Shown here piece by piece: positions 58,227 through 64,000 of a DNA stretch of 64,000 nt. This stretch comes from Opisthocomus hoazin (lineage: Eukaryota > Chordata > Aves > Opisthocomiformes > Opisthocomidae). Both the position numbers and the translations under genes were made by a program. The stretch is taken from positions 13,556,417 through 13,620,416 of the forward strand of contig NC_134415.1 of the NCBI RefSeq assembly GCF_030867145.1, in the 5' to 3' direction. Below the pieces are notes generated by a model. It did not search any database, was not told the origin of the DNA, and saw only the letters and a program-made list of their open reading frames with translations. How positions within the stretch are numbered: position 1 is the stretch's first letter; each line of letters begins with the position of its first letter.

Positions 58227-61200
58227 GGGTTTGTGCAGACTCTTTTTTTCCTTACCACAGCACTGTCAGTATGGACTGAATAGGATTTCCTTTCGTAATT
58301 TTCCATGCTCTTCGCTCATTTGAAAAGCACCAAAGAAATTGTCATTTCTTGGGACACTGTTGTCTAATGGTCACTGTTACAAGTCAACTGTTACAGAAAC
58401 TCCTTCTCCACACTGAAGTTTAATTTTTCCAACTGTAGTAATTTCTATAATGTGTACAGTAGGTTGCTCAAGTAAGGTTTGGGAAGACTTCCTAGCTCTA
58501 GCAGACGCTAAACATAGAGTGACTTTACATCTTTTGTTTATCCCTGAAATGACAGCACTTTAAAAAGTATTATCCTTTGGATTCTTAGAAAACTCTGAGA
58601 AAGTCTGACCTGGGCCCAGCAGGGATACCTGTGTGGGAGGAGGCGTTGGTGTACTTCAGCTTTGTCTTGCTGTTGCCTGGAGCAGCGACTCACGAAATAC
58701 GGTTACAACATGCTGGCTCCTCTGGAAACCCTGCTTCCTCCCTCCCTGCAAGCCCTGCAGTGGGTGGCCTTCCCAGCCAGCTGCGGGGTCCCAGGGCTGC
58801 CCAGGCCTGAGGTGCGGGGACCCACGTGGGGTAACACGGTGACCACAGCCCTCCATGCTGACCAGTGGACACCGAGGGCCCCTGGATCTGGGGCACCCTG
58901 GCAGCCCAGCTGCCCTAGACCCATATGGCTTTACCTCCCTTTGATGAGAATACTTTTAAGTCTGTATTTCTTCCCATGTCAGAAGGAAACAGGTTCCCTC
59001 CCCCAACATTGAATTGCCTCTTTCCGGTCATCACCATTAAAAACATTGAAAGGAGTCCAGGAAAGTGGCACATCATAGTCCCGCTGGATGCCGGTGAGAA
59101 GAGGGTACCTAACAACTCGAGGTGCCTTGGAAAATCCCAGACAATTATGAAATTAAGTGACACTCAGCTGTCATCATACATTTCACCAAAGGCTGTACAT
59201 CTCTCATTTGCAGGCTCCAGACTGTCTCTAACAATTTGTGTCTCTCTTTTTAGCATGGGAACAGTGCTTCTTCAAGGAACAGTGACACGTTCCTGGTGCA
59301 TTACAAAGTAAGCCCCTTGCTGCTCTGAAAGCGCCCGTGGCCTGCAGTGTGGGACAGCAGATCCCACTGTAGATAGGTTCCTACTCCGGGTGTCAAGATG
59401 TTTCCCAAGGACTGGGCTTCCTATTCGGACTTTTGCTATATTCCCTGGTTTGCATTTTGCCACTCATTCTTTCCATTCCTCTGCTGCTAGCTATTTTTCA
59501 TGAATATCTAGTCAGCAGGAACCTACCCTGCTTCAACTTTACAAGAATTTTGACAATTGAAATTCACCCCATCATGTGTTTCAAAGCAAATCCCAACAAT
59601 TCTTATTCTATTCCTAGCTGTGAATTGCCCTGACATCTGACCCAAATTATGGCTTCAGCTGGCAAGAACAGGAATTTGCTCAATGCAAATCAATTGCTTC
59701 CAAAGAGTTTGTTTCATCCATGTGATATTTTTAAATGCAAGTTTGAAGACCAGATTGATAAGAACTCTTTGTTGTCACTTGTTACTACTAAAGACTGTCA
59801 TTTCTGTCACTATTTTCAAAACAGATGGAAAATTAATTTCCCTGAAATGTCATTTTTTAATGGGAATGTATCAATTCTGACACAAAATTTCAAAAGGATA
59901 ATATTGGAATGACTCAAAATGAAAATGGAAGATTGCAGCCCAACTCTCTCAAATTATTTTCAGCCTTTACATTTCCCCTTCATTATTACATTGCAATTTT
60001 TTTTTATGTCAGAAATGCTGTTATAACGTGGTTTCTATGTCTTTGGATACATTTTTCTCTTTCTTTCCAAATTTTTATTCTAGATTTTGTTTATTAATTT
60101 AAACTTTTGCTATTTTTTCCTAAATTAGAATTTAAAAAAAAAGATTCAAAATGCAAGAATTTGCCTTGGGATTGAATTACTTTCTTTCACCAGCTCAGAA
60201 TTTTATCACAGCTGAATCATCCCAGTAACAGGCCTTGTATCACACCTCACATTCCAGGGAACTGACTGCAGTTCATCTCCATCTCCAGACAGATGCACTA
60301 TGTTCACCTCAGGCTGTCTGAACCGGGGTTAGTACCCATCTGCCACACTGAGGAGCTTTCAGTGAGGGCCCACGTGCCTCTAGGCAGATGGAGCGCAGTT
60401 ACAGCACCGATTTCAGCTCTAGGGCGCCTTCTGCCAGCCTTTCCTTAGGATGCGAAACCCCAGATTCAGGCTTCCCCAGGTACCAAAACTAGCGGCACAG
60501 CACCCTTCTTGCCTAGTCGCATTTCTTGAAGATCCACCTATGGATGAGAACTCATATCTCATCGCTTGTGTCCTCCAGGATAACAGAGTAAAAAAGGATG
60601 CAATGCAGGTGAAACGAAGGATGCCTTAGCCACTTTAATATCCTGGGAAATTACACACTAAAGCATCCTGAGCTGTGATGTCCCCACAGCAGGTCTCATC
60701 CCTGTCTGTGAGTCTGAGACAACAGACACAGCAAGAGCTGTGATGGAGACCTCGCTGTACTGTAGAGCCCCACTTACATGCCCTGTGGATGTGCACAAGC
60801 TCACTGAAAAGTAAACACAGTTCTGCAATGACTGTTCAGACCCTCAGGGTGTGACTGTGTCCTGCATCTCTTTTTTACTGGCATCTCAGTAGTCTGACCT
60901 CGGTTTCCACAGAAGAGTTCATGTCTTGTAGAAACGAGCTTTGTGACAGCAAACAACTCTTAACAACACCTTTTAAAGTCTTGTGAAAGCAATACTGTCA
61001 GATACACCTCATTAGCCCCCCTGACAGCTGTAGCCTTAGGAAGAGACTTGATCCACTGCCATAAATACTAATGTAAACAGAGCAGGGGCTGCCACAGTGT
61101 GCGGCCAGAGAGAGACGGGGTTGCTGGGAGGGCCACCCATGCCCAGAGGTGGAGTAACACGAGCATTGACATTTGTCAGCTCTTTGCCCTCTCCATGTCA

Positions 61201-64000
61201 GGGTATCATTTGAGGTTAGAGGAATCAGGATGTACAGGCAGGCTGGGGTGCAGGTCCCTAAACATAGGTGGCTACGGCCATTTTACACATAGGACCTACA
61301 AGGGCTTGTGCACAGCAAAGAGACATGGCGTTCTACATGTCTCTCTCCTTCTCTAGCATGCCTGTCAGTCCCATTTGGCTTTAATCCATCTGCACCAAAC
61401 TCCAGATACATGCCATCCCTCGTGCTTTCACAGCACGAGTCCTCCCGCAGTGATAATGGCCTCCTGCTGCCAGATCATGTGCTCGTCGATACTCTCCCTG
61501 CCTGTACGGGATCAGACCTGTCCACGTCATGGCTTATCTGCCAAGGAGCATCATCCAAACAACAAACAGAGTCCGTGGCTGGCACAGGGAATGATATTTG
61601 GCGACACCACTTGCACTTCTCTCTTTCCAACCCAACTCAGTGTTTCTGAGTGCCTACCTTGAAGCATGTGGTTATTCTCAAACCTATTTCAGAATAACAG
61701 TTACGCTAAGCATGGATTTAAGAGTTATTAGTTTACTTGTTGCTGCAATGATAAGTTTTAAAATTAATTTGCTCAGGCAAATCCTTGTATCAACACATCA
61801 GCATCATGTTGTAGCCAGCAGCTGGTGCCATGTCTTACCTAGATCTCCAAGGCAAATTTCCAGAATGTTCATTAGAAGTGAAGGAATTGCCATATGGAGG
61901 AAGGTCCAGAGTCACTTGGCCTCCAACAGCAGCTGGTGCTGGGTGCATCAAAGAAACGCTCAACTGCCACTCCTTCCACCCACCCAGGGGCTTCTCTTGA
62001 CATGTGAGATGCAAGAGGTTTGATTTTAATGGCAAGGCCCGAGGATGCTGATTTAGAAATTTCTCTTGTGATTAATATTAATGAAAGTATTCCCCACATG
62101 TGTCCACTCAGTGCCTGATTTCTGTATGAGTTGTGAGTTGTTGGTGCGAGTGACAATTGTCTCGGCAGAGGGTTACAACTCCCAGCTTGGGCGCAGGGAA
62201 TCAGGGATGCTTTTTGTCTCACCATGCCCTAAGGAGGATATGCTCGGTTGTTTTTTTGGATGGATCTGAACACGGGATAGGGGTGATACTTGTTTCTGGA
62301 TTTTACCTTGTTTTACTTGTCCGATCAATGTATTGTATGACATGTCTCTGTACCCAAAGCCTGGCAACTGGAAATGACACGGGCTAAAGAGAATGATAGC
62401 TGCTGCGTGTGTTGGGCCAGTGATGATGCTGGGGACTGGTGACTATCAACCATTTTAGTTCCAGTAGTTTGTCTGAGGCTTGGCAGTTGGCTCCTTTTTA
62501 GCCTCTGTAAAAAGCATTTTGTGTAACAATTCAAAGTGTGGGTCTCTGCAGATAAGTGTCTTTAGAAAGACTCTCCTTCTCATAGTGTGTGTTCCAAGAG
62601 ACAATAGATTTATGTTTTTTGCCAGAGTTGCACTTGGGTAAAGACAATTATTTAATTGACTGGTTTACTGATTAGGAAAGGAAAGTTTTTCTCAGTTGTG
62701 GTATACAGCTTGCAGCTCTAGTTTGATTTTATTTCTGTTCAGAAAGTTATTCCAGGTTGTTTACTGGTGTTTTGAGTTCGTCTTTTGATCAACATAATCT
62801 TTTCTTTAATTAATGTTTATGTTTCTTCCATAGGGATAATTTGTTCTTTTGGCACATTGTTTAATGACTGACCTTTTATTCTGGGGGAGTGATGTGAAAC
62901 ACTCTTGACTAGATGTTACACGGGAAACATTTGGAACTGCCTCCTCTCTGCTCAGTGATTTAGTCTTGGCTGATGTTTGGTGACATTTCCACCCTGAGGA
63001 AAGACAGTATAACTCACAGCATGTTAGTACCACTCTCTTTGTGGCTCATCAGACAGATAATGGTAAATACTTTATTTTCTATCTTTATTGTCTCTAACAG
63101 AGCTGTAGATAACAGTTTAAACTGATACTTCATAGCTCGTGTTTTCTTTCAAATCTTTTCCTCCCATGACTTTCTAAGACTCACCTTATATAAAATATGT
63201 AATCATGGGTAATGTTGGGATTTCTCCTAAAGAGATGGGTTTGCTTTGAGGGATGGCCTTTCCTCCATTTAAACAGTGCTGGGAAGTAGGAAAGTGAATA
63301 TTAATTTTCTGTAAGAAACACAAGAATTAGACATCTCAGGGTCTTTTCCACCATGTGGAGAAGTTCTGAGATCCACAGAGCTAACAAAACCCCCTTTTGA
63401 GGTAACCTTAGGCACTATCAAGAGTACAAAATGTCAAAAAAACAATCTTACAGGTTTGAGATGGAGGTGTGAGATGACAAAGTTTGTGGTAAGTGGTCTG
63501 GGCTTGGCCCCTGAGCCCCCCAGATTTCTGCACCAGCTCCCTTCTGCCTTGCTCTCGGCTAAAGTGTAGGACACAGAAGGCAAATGGCAGTGTCAAGGGT
63601 CTTGGGAGATCAGCTCTGCTTGGACCTACGTTCTGCAGAATGTGTCTCCACTGCTGACTCACCAAATCTCATCAAGATTCTTACAGTATCTCAGCTTTGG
63701 ACCTGTAAGGATTGGACAGGAGTTGATTTTCTCCGCATTGACCCTTGGCTCAAGCAGCTGTGTTCCTGGGATGGCACCTAACACCAGTGCCATGAAAGAG
63801 ACTTGGGGAAAAGTTTTGCCACTTAGTTACCACCAGACCTTTATCCTGAGCCTTAAGGAGAGCTAGAGGAACCTCTGGGGGATGAAGCAGTGAAGGGTTT
63901 TGTCCATTCTCTGGCTGTCATCTTTAGGCAAAGAACTTAGCAAATAGACTGCAAACTGTGTGTGGTTTGGCTATGAACTCTCATCATTCCTTCTTTGTTC

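Larger units (their letters stand above)
49917..64000. other. Upstream intergenic DNA, no gene recognised
   Basis: No supportable exon or RNA gene. In human the next gene on this side is MEMO1; I looked for MEMO1-like coding sequence on the minus strand and saw none, so it probably lies outside. The sequence is mostly AT-rich, with one GC-rich patch at 58.60-58.92 kb and homopolymer runs A14T6 at 57425-57444 and T13 at 57953-57965. Confidence 0.5.

Noticed and set aside
49917..64000. Search for MEMO1, the upstream neighbour in mammals
   Set aside because: None of the MEMO1 exon sequences I know could be recognised on the minus strand.
1..64000. CRISPR arrays, operons, bacterial ribosome-binding sites or phage genes
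   Set aside because: The window is vertebrate nuclear DNA with introns, CR1 LINEs and a CpG island. No regularly spaced repeats or dense gene arrays are present.

Overview
The window is vertebrate nuclear DNA, almost certainly avian. It holds one intron-split protein-coding gene in long non-coding sequence. It also carries many CR1 LINE fragments whose 3' tails (ATTCTRTGA-type repeats next to a CCTTCCAACC-type block) are characteristic of bird genomes. There is no bacterial-style gene packing, and most open frames are short chance frames.

The gene is SRD5A2 (steroid 5-alpha-reductase 2) on the minus strand, from the start codon at 41703 to the stop codon at 17330. All five coding exons were assembled by hand: 41703-41423, 21319-21156, 19263-19162, 18126-17976 and 17396-17330, of 281, 164, 102, 151 and 67 nt. 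Every junction is GT...AG, the frame stays open, and the product is 254 residues, the length of human SRD5A2. The residues the family uses for steroid and NADPH binding are present, so the gene looks intact. Exon 1 lies in a roughly 1.8-kb CpG island (about 40.78-42.56 kb). Intron 1 is about 20.1 kb; the other introns are 1.9, 1.0 and 0.6 kb.

Layout: 1-16.2 kb is 3' flank with two CR1 fragments and no recognised gene. The stretch 16.2-17.3 kb is the inferred 3' UTR, carrying a minus-strand CR1. SRD5A2 occupies 17.3-41.7 kb. Its intron 1 holds several CR1 pieces of different age (including a younger copy nested in an old one with a 7-bp target duplication), a (CAG)9 tract, a 46/48-bp tandem duplication, and an LTR-like block near 39.2-39.75 kb. 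From 42.6 to 64 kb there is upstream intergenic DNA with one longer CR1 (reverse-transcriptase C-terminus plus 3' UTR, 47.5-48.15 kb) and one old CR1 (49.5-49.9 kb). No other coding gene, structural RNA or CRISPR array could be supported.

I did not find a convincing new biological system. The items most worth checking are the LTR-like block with degenerate ~70-bp repeats ending at a poly(A) signal, the perfect inverted repeat with bZIP-like TTACGTA sites at the CpG-island edge, the nested CR1, and the CR1 embedded in the probable SRD5A2 3' UTR.
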